A stretch of 64,000 nt of DNA from Mumia sp050632745 (GCF_050632745.1 NZ_JBODSD010000001.1:620001-684000), one strand, 5' to 3'; positions 33,801 to 41,898 are shown, counted from the stretch's first letter. Numbers and translations are program-made. The notes: generated by a model from the letters alone, not told the origin.

Positions 33801-34609
33801 TGACTGCGGCGCTCGCCGGCATCGCCGCCCGCGACGGCCTCGACCACGGCGAGCGGCTCGCGCTCGTGCGGTCGGGCGACCTCGGGTCGATGCACTCGTG
33901 GGAGCTCGTCACCGCCGTCGACGGACCCGGGACGCGCCTGACCGCCTTCCTGAACGGCTGCCCGCTGCGGTGCCTGTACTGCCAGAACCCCGACACGTGG
34001 CAGATGCGCGACGGCGACCCGGTGACGGCCGAGGAGCTCCTGGGACGCGTCGACCGCTACCGTCGGGTCTTCGCGGCGACCGGCGGCGGGCTCACCCTCT
34101 CGGGCGGCGAGCCGCTGATGCAGCCGGCGTTCGTCGCGAAGGTGCTGCGCGGCGCGAAGGAGCGCGGGATCCACACCGCGATCGACACCTCGGGCTTCCT
34201 CGGCCGCGCCGCGACCGACGCGATGCTCGACGACGTCGACCTGGTGCTCCTCGACGTGAAGTCTGGCGACGAGGACGCCTACCGCCGTACGACCGGGCGG
34301 GCGCTGCAGCCGACGCTCGACTTCGGCGACCGGCTCGCCGCCCGGGGGACCGAGGTGTGGGTGCGGTTCGTCCTCGTGCCGGGTCTCACCGATGCGGTGG
34401 AGAACGTCGAGAACGTCGCGGCGATCGTCGAGCGCTGGCCCCAGGTGAGCAGGGTCGAGGTGCTTCGCTTCCACCAGATGGCGCGGGACAAGTGGGGCCG
34501 TCTGGGCCTCTGGTACCCGCTGGCCGACACCGAGCCGCCGAGCGCCGAGCTGGTCGCGCGCGTCCGAGACCAGTTCCGCGCTCACGGGCTCACGACCTTC
34601 GTCGGCTGA
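33800..34609 (+). CDS. pflA: pyruvate formate-lyase activating enzyme (radical SAM)
   Basis: A 269-residue radical SAM enzyme that abstracts hydrogen from the PflB glycine. The [4Fe-4S] motif CPLRCLYC places Cys at about 54, 58 and 61. LSGGEPLMQP and DTSGF follow as SAM-binding elements. It starts within the pflB stop (TGATG), guaranteeing co-expression. Slightly longer than E. coli PflA, with an extra 25-residue N-terminus. Its end is 6 bases from the convergent acylphosphatase gene. Confidence 0.95.
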   Translation: MTAALAGIAARDGLDHGERLALVRSGDLGSMHSWELVTAVDGPGTRLTAFLNGCPLRCLYCQNPDTWQMRDGDPVTAEELLGRVDRYRRVFAATGGGLTLSGGEPLMQPAFVAKVLRGAKERGIHTAIDTSGFLGRAATDAMLDDVDLVLLDVKSGDEDAYRRTTGRALQPTLDFGDRLAARGTEVWVRFVLVPGLTDAVENVENVAAIVERWPQVSRVEVLRFHQMARDKWGRLGLWYPLADTEPPSAELVARVRDQFRAHGLTTFVG

Positions 34610-34615
34610 CCCCGC

Positions 34616-34891
34616 TCACCGGACCGCGAACCCGCTGCCCGGGTCGTCGGCCGGCTCCGTGACGACGTCGAAGACGGTCGCGTCCGGCGGCCCCTGCTGC
34701 ATCCAGGTCACGAGTTCCTCCACGGCGTCGGCCGGACCTGCCAGGAGGGCCTCGACAGCACCGTCGTCGGTGTTGCGGACCCACCCGCGCAGGCCGGACG
34801 CCTCGGCGCGCTCCCGGACGGACGCGCGGTAGAACACGCCCTGCACACGCCCTCGGACCACGACGTGCACCGCGCTCTCCCGCTCACCCAT
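34616..34891 (-). CDS. acyP: acylphosphatase
   Basis: A 91-residue protein hydrolysing acyl phosphates such as acetyl phosphate. GRVQGVFYRASVRERA carries the catalytic Arg (about residue 23) and the phosphate-binding loop. GWVRNTDDGAVEALLAG carries the catalytic Asn. It follows pflA tail to tail; a link to acetyl-phosphate from pyruvate formate-lyase is suggestive but not shown. Confidence 0.93.
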   Translation of the reverse strand: MGERESAVHVVVRGRVQGVFYRASVRERAEASGLRGWVRNTDDGAVEALLAGPADAVEELVTWMQQGPPDATVFDVVTEPADDPGSGFAVR

Positions 34892-34923
34892 GCCCCGATG
34901 GTCGCGTGCGCGCGCTCGCGACG

Positions 34924-35499
34924 CTAGTCGCGGAGCACGTCGCGGCCGGGTCCGCCGATCAGCACGTCACGGCCAGGACCGCCACGGAGCACGTCGCGGC
35001 CCGGGCCGCCACGGAGCTCGTCGGCACCGGGGCCGCCCCACAGCCGGTCGTTGCCGCGGTTGCCGGCGATGTCGTCGTCGCCACGGCCACCCCAGATCCA
35101 GTCGTTGCCGCGGTTGCCCTCGAGGTCGTCGTCGCCCGCGCCGCCCCAGATGCGGTCGTGGCCGGCGTTGCCCTCGATGTCGTCGTCGTCGGCGCCGCCC
35201 CAGATGCGGTCGTTGCCGCGGCCGCCCTCGATCGTGTCCTCTCCAGCACCTCCGCAGATCACGTCGTTGCCGCCGAGCCCGAAGATCTCGTCGTCTCCGC
35301 CGAGCCCGACGATCACGTCGCGGCCGCTGGTGCCGCGAAGCACGTCGTCGCCGCTGGTCCCGACGATGGTGGCGCGGAAGCCGTGGCAGGTCGGTGCCGC
35401 GGCAGCTCCGGCCGAGGCGCCGGCGAAGCCGAGCGTGGTGGCTCCGAGCAGCGCCGCGGCGCCGAGCGCGAGGCCACGGTGAACAGCCTGTCGAGTCAT
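34924..35499 (-). CDS. secreted calcium-binding RTX-repeat protein
   Basis: A 191-residue protein with a signal peptide (about residues 1-34, LALGAAALLGATTLGFAGASAGA) and then almost nothing but GGxGxDxxx-type nonapeptides (GLGGDDEIF, GGPGRDVLR). The middle repeats as 18-residue double units of the type IWGGxGDDDxxGNxGND. These repeats wind into a calcium-binding beta roll. No catalytic domain is present, so it is a bare beta roll. A good GAGAGGAAG site precedes the ATG at 35499. Type I secretion is unlikely given the Sec signal. Confidence 0.85.
   Translation of the reverse strand: MTRQAVHRGLALGAAALLGATTLGFAGASAGAAAAPTCHGFRATIVGTSGDDVLRGTSGRDVIVGLGGDDEIFGLGGNDVICGGAGEDTIEGGRGNDRIWGGADDDDIEGNAGHDRIWGGAGDDDLEGNRGNDWIWGGRGDDDIAGNRGNDRLWGGPGADELRGGPGRDVLRGGPGRDVLIGGPGRDVLRD
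34930..35345. repeat. 54-nt tandem repeat region encoding the RTX beta roll
   Basis: Copies of a 27/54-nt unit are visible, the clearest at about 35060-35230 where each 54-nt block reads as an IWGG...GND double nonapeptide. The 34930-35000 end carries shorter GGPGRDVL copies. Confidence 0.7.
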
Positions 35500-35586
35500 G
35501 GTCTTCTTCCTCTCGAAGCGATGGACTCCTGACTGTCCCTGCCGTTAGCCCGTGGACAGGGAAGCCATTCGTCGGCGTCCGATAGG

Positions 35587-35616
35587 CGACACCGGAGGCT
35601 TCGGAGGCAGGTGTCG
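35587..35616 (-). terminator. hairpin after the TIGR03086-family gene
   Basis: CGACACC (35587-35593) and GGTGTCG (35610-35616) pair around a 16-base loop, 5 bases past the gene's stop. Short stem without a T-run. Confidence 0.4.
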
Positions 35617-35620
35617 GGAC

Positions 35621-36208
35621 TCAGCCGGGCCAGGCTGGGGACCGGCCGGCGAGCGCGACGACGCGGTCGAGGAGCGGGGCGTCCTCCCCGACGGCGACCG
35701 GGGGGCCGAACAACCCTTCGCGCGCCTCCGCCTGCTCGGGCTGCGCGCTCTCCTCGACGAAGCGGTGCACCGCGGCGAGGGTGTCGGCGTCGACGTCGTA
35801 CGGCTGTCCGGTGGCGCGCGCGAGGTCCCAGCCGTGGAGCACGACCTCGTCGAGCGCGACGACGCCCGCCACCTCGGCCGGCATCGTCACTCCTCCGGCG
35901 GTCGCCATGCCCTCCCACGCGGCAGGATCGCGCCAGGCCTCCGCGAGCGCGGTGAGCCGCTGCGGCACCCGCTCGCGCCAGCCCGGAGCCAGGGCGCCGC
36001 CCGACGGGGCCGGAGCAGCGGCGAGGCGCGGATCGTCGGACTTCGCCGCGGCCAGCGTGAACGCGAGCGCGAGACCGTCCAGGTGGTCGAGGAGGGTCGC
36101 CACGTCGTACTGGCACGGCGTCGGGCGCGAAAGGTCCTCGTCGGTGACGGCGCCGACGAGCGCGCACACGTTGTGGACGGGTGGGCGGAGGTCGATGAGG
36201 GTGTCCAT
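35621..36208 (-). CDS. TIGR03086/mycothiol-dependent maleylpyruvate-isomerase-like protein
   Basis: A 195-residue DinB-like four-helix protein. TPCQYDVATLLDHLDGLALAF and VVALDEVVLHGWDLARATGQPYD carry the histidines of the putative metal site. The family is common in actinobacteria, and some members use mycothiol. Its substrate is unknown. I start at the ATG at 36208; another in-frame ATG at 36241 would add 11 residues. It lies 41 bases downstream of the XPB helicase gene on the same strand and may share its transcript. Confidence 0.8.
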   Translation of the reverse strand: MDTLIDLRPPVHNVCALVGAVTDEDLSRPTPCQYDVATLLDHLDGLALAFTLAAAKSDDPRLAAAPAPSGGALAPGWRERVPQRLTALAEAWRDPAAWEGMATAGGVTMPAEVAGVVALDEVVLHGWDLARATGQPYDVDADTLAAVHRFVEESAQPEQAEAREGLFGPPVAVGEDAPLLDRVVALAGRSPAWPG

Positions 36209-36249
36209 GCGGGGTCGACTCGGGCCCGCCGGCGAACTCATCGGTCGCG

Positions 36250-37884
36250 CTACACGTCGGCCGCGTCGACGATCCGGTACGCGTAGCCCTGCTCGGCGAG
36301 GAACCGCTGCCGGTGCTGGGCGAACTCGGCGTCGACCGTGTCGCGCGCGACGACGGCGTAGAACCGCGCGGTCCTCCCGTCTCCCTTCGGACGCAGCAGC
36401 CGGCCGAGCCGCTGAGCCTCCTCCTGGCGGGACCCGAACGAGCCCGACACCTGGATGGCGACCGACGCCTCCGGCAGGTCGACGGAGAAGTTCGCGACCT
36501 TCGAGACCACGAGCAGGTCGATCTCGCCGGAGCGGAAGGCGGCGAAGAGGGACTCGCGCTCCTTGACCGAGGTCTCTCCCTTGATCACCGGGGCTCCGAG
36601 CCGCTCGGCCAGCTCGTCGAGCTGGTCGATGTACTGGCCGATCACGAGCGTCGGCTCCCCGCGGTGCTCCTCGACGAGCCGCTGGACCACGTCGGTCTTG
36701 CGCTCGGTCGAGGCCGCCAGGCGGTAGCGCACGTCGGCCTCCGCGGTCGCGTACACGATCCGTTCGGAGTCGCTCAGCGTCACGCGGACCTCCACGCAGT
36801 CCGCCGGCGCGATGTAGCCCTGGGCCTCGATGTCCTTCCACGGCGCGTCGTAGCGCTTCGGGCCGATCAGGCTGAACACGTCGCCCTCGTGGCCGTCCTC
36901 GCGGACCAGCGTCGCCGTGAGGCCGATGCGGCGCCGCGCCTGCAGGTCGGCGGTCATCCGGAAGATCGGCGCGGGGAGCAGGTGGACCTCGTCATACACG
37001 ATCAGGCCCCAGTCGCGGGCGTCGAAGAGCTCGAGGTGGGGATAGACGCCCTTCCGCCGGGTCGTCATCACCTGGTACGTGGCGATGGTGACGGGCCGGA
37101 TCTCCTTCTTGGCGCCGGAGTACTCGCCGATCTCCTCCTCGGTCAGCGTCGTACGGCGCAGCAGCTCGTCCTTCCACTGCCGTGCGGACACGGTGTTCGT
37201 GACGAGGATGAGCGTCGTCGACTGCGCCTGGGCCATCGCGCCGGCGCCGACGATCGTCTTGCCGGCACCGCACGGCAGGACCACGACGCCCGAGCCGCCG
37301 TGCCAGAAGGACTCGACGGCCTCCGCCTGGTACGGCCGCATGTGCCACTCGCCGTCGGAGAGGCTGATCGCGTGTGCCTCGCCGTCGACGTACCCGGCGA
37401 GGTCCTCGGCAGGCCACCCGACCTTGAGGAGCGCCTGCTTGAGGGCGCCCCGCTCGCTCGGGTGCACCGCGACCGTGTCGTCGTCGATGCGGCCCCCGAG
37501 CATGCCCTGGATCCGCTTCGCGCGGACGACCTCCTCGAGTACCGGACGGTCGGTGGTGACGAGCACGAGCCCGTGCACCGGGTGGTTCTCCAGGCGGAGC
37601 CGGCCGTAGCGCGACATGGTCTCGGCGATGTCGACGAGCAGCGCGTGCGGCACCGGGTAGCGCGAGTAGTCCATGAGGGCGTCGACGACCTGCTCGGCGT
37701 CGTGGCCCGCGGCGCGGGCGTTCCACAGGCCCAGCGGCGTGACGCGGTAGGTGTGGATGTGCTCCGGCGAGCGCTCCAGCTCCGCGAACGGTGCGATCGC
37801 GCGTCGGCACGCGGCTGCCTGCTCGTGGTCGACCTCGAGCAGCAGCGTCTTGTCGGACTGGACGATGAGAGGTCCGTCGGTCAT
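36250..37884 (-). CDS. XPB/Rad25-type DNA repair helicase
   Basis: A 544-residue SF2 helicase. The N-terminal damage-recognition-like domain precedes Walker A LPCGAGKTIVGA (about 217), DEVH box VYDEVHLLP, SAT-like GLTATLVREDG, and the RED-like motif. Motif VI appears as QEEAQRLGRLLRPKGDGR. Bacterial XPB unwinds DNA 3'-5' and may act with nucleases in repair. M. tuberculosis Rv0861c (ercc3) is the close relative. Its ATG overlaps the stop of the CGNR gene, so a zinc-finger protein and the helicase are co-translated. Confidence 0.93.
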   Translation of the reverse strand: MTDGPLIVQSDKTLLLEVDHEQAAACRRAIAPFAELERSPEHIHTYRVTPLGLWNARAAGHDAEQVVDALMDYSRYPVPHALLVDIAETMSRYGRLRLENHPVHGLVLVTTDRPVLEEVVRAKRIQGMLGGRIDDDTVAVHPSERGALKQALLKVGWPAEDLAGYVDGEAHAISLSDGEWHMRPYQAEAVESFWHGGSGVVVLPCGAGKTIVGAGAMAQAQSTTLILVTNTVSARQWKDELLRRTTLTEEEIGEYSGAKKEIRPVTIATYQVMTTRRKGVYPHLELFDARDWGLIVYDEVHLLPAPIFRMTADLQARRRIGLTATLVREDGHEGDVFSLIGPKRYDAPWKDIEAQGYIAPADCVEVRVTLSDSERIVYATAEADVRYRLAASTERKTDVVQRLVEEHRGEPTLVIGQYIDQLDELAERLGAPVIKGETSVKERESLFAAFRSGEIDLLVVSKVANFSVDLPEASVAIQVSGSFGSRQEEAQRLGRLLRPKGDGRTARFYAVVARDTVDAEFAQHRQRFLAEQGYAYRIVDAADV

Positions 37885-38447
37885 GCGATTCCTTCGCTGG
37901 TGGAGCCGGCCTTCTTGCGCGCCCGGTAGGCCGCGACGTTGGCCCGCGAGGAGCACCGCTCGGAACAGTAGCGTCGCGAGCAGTTGGGGGAGAGGTCGAC
38001 GAACGCGTTGGTGCACCCGTGGGCGGCGCAGACGCCGAGCCGGCCCGGCGCGAGGTCGCAGACGAGGACAGCCAGACCCATGAGGGACTCCGCCACCACC
38101 AGGTCCGCCACCGAGGCGGCACGGTCGGCGACGTGGAGCCGCCACCCGCTCGCCGTCCCGCCGACGTCGGTGCCGGCGTCGTCGGTCGGCACGATCAGCG
38201 GCGTGATCCGGTGCGAGGCGAGCAGGGCGTTGAGCACCGCGATCGCCTCGCGACCCTGCCCCGCGCGGCCGTGCTCGAAGACGGGACGGAGACGGCGCTG
38301 GAACCGCTGGAGCCTGCGGACGTCGGCGTCGGTCACCTGGGGCACCAGCCACTCGCGCTCCGCGAGGTAGCCCCGCACCTCCTCGAGGGAGCCGAGCGAG
38401 GCGTTGGTGAGCACGGCGGCGCGCTCGGCGTAGCCGACGAAATCCAT
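37881..38447 (-). CDS. CGNR zinc-finger protein
   Basis: A 188-residue protein with an N-terminal ABATE-like ligand domain and a C-terminal CGNR-type zinc finger (CAAHGCTNAFVDLSPNCSRRYCSERCSSRANVAAYRARKK). The CGNR core here reads CSSRAN. Such proteins are probably transcriptional regulators. The ATG has a TACGAT box 6 bases upstream and a TTACAC -35 a further 16 bases up. It is translated jointly with the XPB helicase and is divergent from the small-RNA promoter at 38497. Confidence 0.85.
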   Translation of the reverse strand: MDFVGYAERAAVLTNASLGSLEEVRGYLAEREWLVPQVTDADVRRLQRFQRRLRPVFEHGRAGQGREAIAVLNALLASHRITPLIVPTDDAGTDVGGTASGWRLHVADRAASVADLVVAESLMGLAVLVCDLAPGRLGVCAAHGCTNAFVDLSPNCSRRYCSERCSSRANVAAYRARKKAGSTSEGIA

Positions 38448-38459
38448 CCCGCCATCGTA
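38448..38459 (-). promoter_or_regulatory. -10 box of a leaderless promoter (CGNR-xpb operon)
   Basis: Minus-strand TACGAT (38459 to 38454), 6-base gap to the ATG. TTACAC (38481 to 38476) fits a -35 with a 16-base spacer. Confidence 0.55.
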
Positions 38460-38496
38460 CCGGCGCCCCGATGACGTGTAAGAGTCGCAGATCACT

Positions 38497-38524
38497 TTGG
38501 ACATGACGGAACCGTCGGTAGGAT
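38497..38524 (+). promoter_or_regulatory. strong sigma-A-like promoter for a small RNA
   Basis: TTGGAC (38497-38502) and TAGGAT (38519-38524) are 16 bases apart, the best housekeeping-type promoter I see in the window. It faces no coding gene on the plus strand and points into the hairpin region at 38532-38600. Confidence 0.65.
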
Positions 38525-38530
38525 GTAATC

Positions 38531-38600
38531 AGTAACAGCAGAGATGCTCGTTACGGCGTCGTCACCCTCGCTGAAGTTCCCCCCGACCAGGCGAGGGTGA
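38531..38600 (+). ncRNA. candidate small RNA with C6 loop (6C-like)
   Basis: From a predicted start near 38531 the transcript would form two hairpins. Hairpin 1 is GTAACAGCA-GAGA-TGCTCGTTAC (38532-38554), with one bulged base. Hairpin 2 has ten-base arms TCACCCTCGC (38562-38571) and GCGAGGGTGA (38591-38600) around a loop containing CCCCCC (38579-38584). A cytosine-run loop on a G/C stem is the hallmark of actinobacterial 6C RNA, whose C-rich loops can pair with G-rich ribosome binding sites. I see only one C6 loop, so a variant or another sRNA is possible. The 3' end is uncertain and may extend over the thioesterase gene's end. Confidence 0.6.
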
Positions 38601-38618
38601 TGCACGTCAAGCCCCGGC

Positions 38619-39461
38619 TCACGCCTGAGGCGCGACGAGGAGCGGCTGCGCGACGAACCCGCAGAGGCCCTCCGCATCGGTCGCGACCGCGTGCGCGACA
38701 CCCGTCCCGCGAGGCTGGGTCCACGACGCCGCCTCGAGGTGCACCCACTCCGACGCCGGAGGCCGCTGGAGCGTCACCCCCAGCCCCGGCGGGATGAAGA
38801 GCCAGTCGCGGAAGGGCAGGTTCGCGCTCATCCCGTTCGCGGAGTCGGCGACGACCATGAGCCGCTCCAGCCCCGAGATCTCCTCGCCCGCGACCAGCGG
38901 GACCCGCACGCGCATCCACACCCGCGTCGCGCCGTCCTCCGCGCGCGGAGCCTGCCCGGCGAGCCCGCCGCTGACGTAGCGCCACTCGATCGCGAGGCCG
39001 TACCCCCACTCCGGCGGGGCGCCCGGCATCGGCAGCTGCGGCTGGGGCCCGGGCAGCGGCGGCGCGGGCGCCGGCGCCCCGGTGCTCGGCGCCCGGCCGT
39101 CCTCGTGGGACACCAGCCACGCGCGAGCAGCGACGGCGGGGCGCCCGCTCGAGGTCAGCGTCGCCTCCATCAGGCGCACCCGCCGCCCCGGCCGCAGCGT
39201 GGTGACCGCCACCTCGCACACCCCCTGCGGGATCGGGCCGAGGAAGTCGACGTCGACCTTCGCCACGGCGAGGGGCTCGTCGCCGACCGCCTCCTCGATC
39301 GCCCTGGCGAGCAGCGCGGCGGGTGGTCCGCCGTGCTGGGCCCGCAGGTCCCACGGGCTCTCGGTCGCCGCGGTCGACCGGAAGGCGCGGTCGTCCTCGC
39401 GGACGTAGAAGCTCTCGGCGGGGAGGTCGGGAAGATCGGGCAGGTCGGTGCGCTCGCTCAC
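38619..39461 (-). CDS. acyl-CoA thioesterase (TesB-like, double hotdog)
   Basis: A 280-residue thioesterase-family protein with an N-terminal hotdog half (WDLRAQHGGPPAALLARAIEEA, the GGPPAA signature) and a second half from about residue 150 (VWMRVRVPLVAGEEISGLERLMVVADSANGMS). Such proteins hydrolyse acyl-CoA esters; chain-length preference cannot be read. Its GTG overlaps the stop of the helicase-associated gene (GTGA). On the minus strand the hairpin at 38562-38600 lies just past its stop and could also act as its terminator. Confidence 0.85.
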   Translation of the reverse strand: MSERTDLPDLPDLPAESFYVREDDRAFRSTAATESPWDLRAQHGGPPAALLARAIEEAVGDEPLAVAKVDVDFLGPIPQGVCEVAVTTLRPGRRVRLMEATLTSSGRPAVAARAWLVSHEDGRAPSTGAPAPAPPLPGPQPQLPMPGAPPEWGYGLAIEWRYVSGGLAGQAPRAEDGATRVWMRVRVPLVAGEEISGLERLMVVADSANGMSANLPFRDWLFIPPGLGVTLQRPPASEWVHLEAASWTQPRGTGVAHAVATDAEGLCGFVAQPLLVAPQA

Positions 39462-41323
39462 GGAGCGGACGCTACCTGCACGATCCGGTGCACCGCGAAG
39501 CGCTGCACCCGTTGCGTCCGGTGGTCGAAGGCGGTGAGCCACCCTGCGTCGACCCGCAGCGGCTCGACGACCCGCTCCGTCCGGGTGCCCGCCTGGTCCA
39601 TGTAGGCGACCCACATCCGCTGCTGCGCGTCGGCGGCCTCGCGCAGCTGCGCCATCGTCGCGAGGGAGCCGCGCTGCTCGTCGCGACCCTCCGGCGGACG
39701 CAGCGACGCAGCCAGCTCGCCGGCGCGGATCGCGCGTACGGCGTCGGCGGGGTCGGTCATCGACCGGACGTCGACGTCGACGACCTCGGCGCGGCGCTGG
39801 TCGCGGCGGCGGACGCGGAGGCCGCCGCCCGGTTCCTCGCCGACCGGCCGGTGTCCCGCCGTCGCGAGCCGCTCCGCGAGCACCTCGTGGCGGACGGTGC
39901 TCACCGCCACCGTCGGCGCGATCCGGTGCAACGTCGGCCCGAGGACGGGGTCGGCCAGCAGCGCGTCGAGCTCGGCGGGGTCGTCGGAGCGCAGGTACGC
40001 CGTCGCGTCGCCGATCCGCAGACGTCCGTGCTGCCGGGCCGTGTCGTCGACGAGGTACGTCAGCGGCTGGGGGATCGGCGTCACCGACACCTGCTCGACG
40101 AAGGCGTGGATCTCGCTCGCCGGCCACCCGCGGTCGAGCGCGCGGCGGACGGACTCGGCGGTGAACCGGTAGACGGTCGCCCCGCCACGGGACTCGACGT
40201 CGGCGACGTCCTCGAGGCGGTCGCGCACCGACGGCTCGAGCGGACCCGGCGCGACGGCGGTGAGGTCCGCCTGGACCAGCACGTGGTCGACCGGCGAGGG
40301 GAGGAGGCCCTCCACGACCGCGCTCGCGTCGGGCAGCCCGAGACCGGCGCCGGCGGGGCTCAGCGCGTCGAGCGCGACGACGCCCAGCCAGGTCGCCTCC
40401 TCGAGCGTGCGGCGGACGAGGGCGTCGCGCTCCTCGTCGGCGCGGGGGACGGCCCACGCGACGGCGTCGACGACCTCCTCCACGTCGACGTACGCCGCGC
40501 CGTCGAGCGAGGACAGCGTGCGCAGCACCTGGCTGCGCACACGGCGTCCGGCGGCCCCCAGCCAGGCGTTCGCGAGCTCCACCCACCGGACGGCGGGAGG
40601 GCTGTCCCGCCAGGCGTCGAACCGTGTCGTCGGTGCCCAGACCTCGCCCGCGGCCTCGTCGGGCGCTCGGCCGAGCAGCCGGGCCGCCTCGGCGATCCCC
40701 AGCAGGAACTCGACGTGCTCCACGTCGACCCCGAGCGACGTGGCGGCGTTGCGCACGTCGCGGACGCCGCGCCCGCCGGAGCGCAGGACCGGCGGCGGTG
40801 CGTCTCCCCACGACCCGAGGAGGTGCTCGACCCGCTGCAGGACCTCCATCACCGTGCCGGCGCTCGCGTTGCGCCGCCGCCGGTCGTCGACCTCGCGGGT
40901 CCGGACGGGCGGCGGACCGGCGTACGGTCCACGAGGTCCGTACGCCCGCAGCGCGTCGCGCGCCTCCCTGACGACGTTCCAGCCGTCCGTGCGCCCCCAG
41001 ACGAGCGCGCTCGCGTGCAGACGCGCGACGATCGCGGCGATGCGGGCGTCGTCGGCGTCCACCTGCCGGCGCAGCGCGTCCAGCGTCACCGGCGGCTCGA
41101 GGAGCGCCATCGCGGCCAGCGTGGACAGGTGGGCGGTGTCGAGCCGGTCGAGCGCCCACGCCACGGACGGGCGCGACGCGGCACGCGACGCGAGCTGGCC
41201 GACGTCCGCCGGCGGCGGCATCCCGAGGTCGGGCCGCGCCCGCAGGAGGACCTGCAGCGCCTCGTCGCTGCGGGCGCGCAGGTCCTCCGCGAGCGTGCGC
41301 GGGGTGGCGTCGGGCGTCGTCAT
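39458..41323 (-). CDS. helicase-associated protein with C-terminal WYL-like domain (Rv0862c-like)
   Basis: A 621-residue protein without Walker motifs. The N-terminal part is helical (ARSDEALQVLLRARPDLGMPPPADVGQLA). The centre (LPSPVDHVLVQADLTAVAPGPLEPSVRDRL, residues ~350-450) matches the XPB-N/helicase C-terminal-like domain of actinobacterial proteins encoded next to XPB. The last 60 residues (REAADAQQRMWVAYMDQAG...VEPLRVDAGWLTAF) look like a WYL ligand-sensing fold. It is probably a partner of the XPB helicase 1.6 kb away. A TACCGT box and GGGAGGG both precede the ATG. Confidence 0.8.
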   Translation of the reverse strand: MTTPDATPRTLAEDLRARSDEALQVLLRARPDLGMPPPADVGQLASRAASRPSVAWALDRLDTAHLSTLAAMALLEPPVTLDALRRQVDADDARIAAIVARLHASALVWGRTDGWNVVREARDALRAYGPRGPYAGPPPVRTREVDDRRRRNASAGTVMEVLQRVEHLLGSWGDAPPPVLRSGGRGVRDVRNAATSLGVDVEHVEFLLGIAEAARLLGRAPDEAAGEVWAPTTRFDAWRDSPPAVRWVELANAWLGAAGRRVRSQVLRTLSSLDGAAYVDVEEVVDAVAWAVPRADEERDALVRRTLEEATWLGVVALDALSPAGAGLGLPDASAVVEGLLPSPVDHVLVQADLTAVAPGPLEPSVRDRLEDVADVESRGGATVYRFTAESVRRALDRGWPASEIHAFVEQVSVTPIPQPLTYLVDDTARQHGRLRIGDATAYLRSDDPAELDALLADPVLGPTLHRIAPTVAVSTVRHEVLAERLATAGHRPVGEEPGGGLRVRRRDQRRAEVVDVDVRSMTDPADAVRAIRAGELAASLRPPEGRDEQRGSLATMAQLREAADAQQRMWVAYMDQAGTRTERVVEPLRVDAGWLTAFDHRTQRVQRFAVHRIVQVASAP

Positions 41324-41336
41324 CCCTCCCACGGTA
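41324..41336 (-). promoter_or_regulatory. -10 box upstream of the helicase-associated gene
   Basis: Minus-strand TACCGT (41336 to 41331), 7-base gap to the ATG at 41323. Confidence 0.45.
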
Positions 41337-41361
41337 GTCCGGTGGCCGGCACGACCCGCAC

Positions 41362-41374
41362 TACGCTTCGGGCC
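41362..41374 (+). promoter_or_regulatory. -10 box of a leaderless promoter (PemK/MazF-fold gene)
   Basis: TACGCT at 41362-41367, 7-base gap to the ATG at 41375. Confidence 0.5.
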
Positions 41375-41827
41375 ATGCCCAGGACCCGCGACCTGCTCAC
41401 CCGGCTCGTCTCCACGCTGACCCCCTCGCGCAGGACGACGGGGCTCGACATGACGTACGCCCCGAAGCCCGACGGGCAGCCCGACCCGGGCGAGATCGTC
41501 TGGACCTGGGTCCCGTACGAGGACGACCCGCGCCAGGGCAAGGACCGGCCGGTGCTGATCGTCGGGCGTCGCGGCGCAGCCCTCCTCGCCGTGACGCTCA
41601 CCAGCAAGGACCACGACCGCGACGCCGCCGACGAGGCGCGCTGGGGCCGCTACTGGCTCGACATCGGCTCCGGCGGCTGGGACCGGCAGGGGCGTCCCAG
41701 CGAGGTGCGGCTGGACCGGCTGATCACCGTCGACCCTGCGAAGGTCCGTCGCGAGGGTGCGGTCCTCGACCGCGGGCGGTTCGACCAGGTGGTCGCGGGC
41801 GTCCGGAAGCACGCGGACGTGTCGTGA
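41375..41827 (+). CDS. PemK/MazF-fold protein without antitoxin
   Basis: A 150-residue protein: about 35 extra N-terminal residues, then a PemK/MazF core (PGEIVWTWVPYEDDPRQGKDRPVLIVGRRG, a KDRPVL signature, and AVTLTSKDHDRD). Members of this core can be ribonuclease toxins, but no antitoxin-like gene precedes it and it is leaderless from its own promoter. Many actinobacteria keep such an orphan as a fixed chromosomal gene. The role is uncertain. Confidence 0.75.
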   Translation: MPRTRDLLTRLVSTLTPSRRTTGLDMTYAPKPDGQPDPGEIVWTWVPYEDDPRQGKDRPVLIVGRRGAALLAVTLTSKDHDRDAADEARWGRYWLDIGSGGWDRQGRPSEVRLDRLITVDPAKVRREGAVLDRGRFDQVVAGVRKHADVS

Positions 41828-41898
41828 GCCCGGACTCCCTGCTCGACCGCGTCGCCCGTGAGCCCGACCCGGCTCTCCTGGACGCCGCGGACGGATCC

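Noticed and set aside
34930..35345. CRISPR array
   Set aside because: The periodic DNA is a coding repeat of an RTX protein without unique spacers.
41375..41827. A toxin-antitoxin pair
   Set aside because: No antitoxin-like gene lies next to the MazF-fold gene, and it has its own leaderless promoter.
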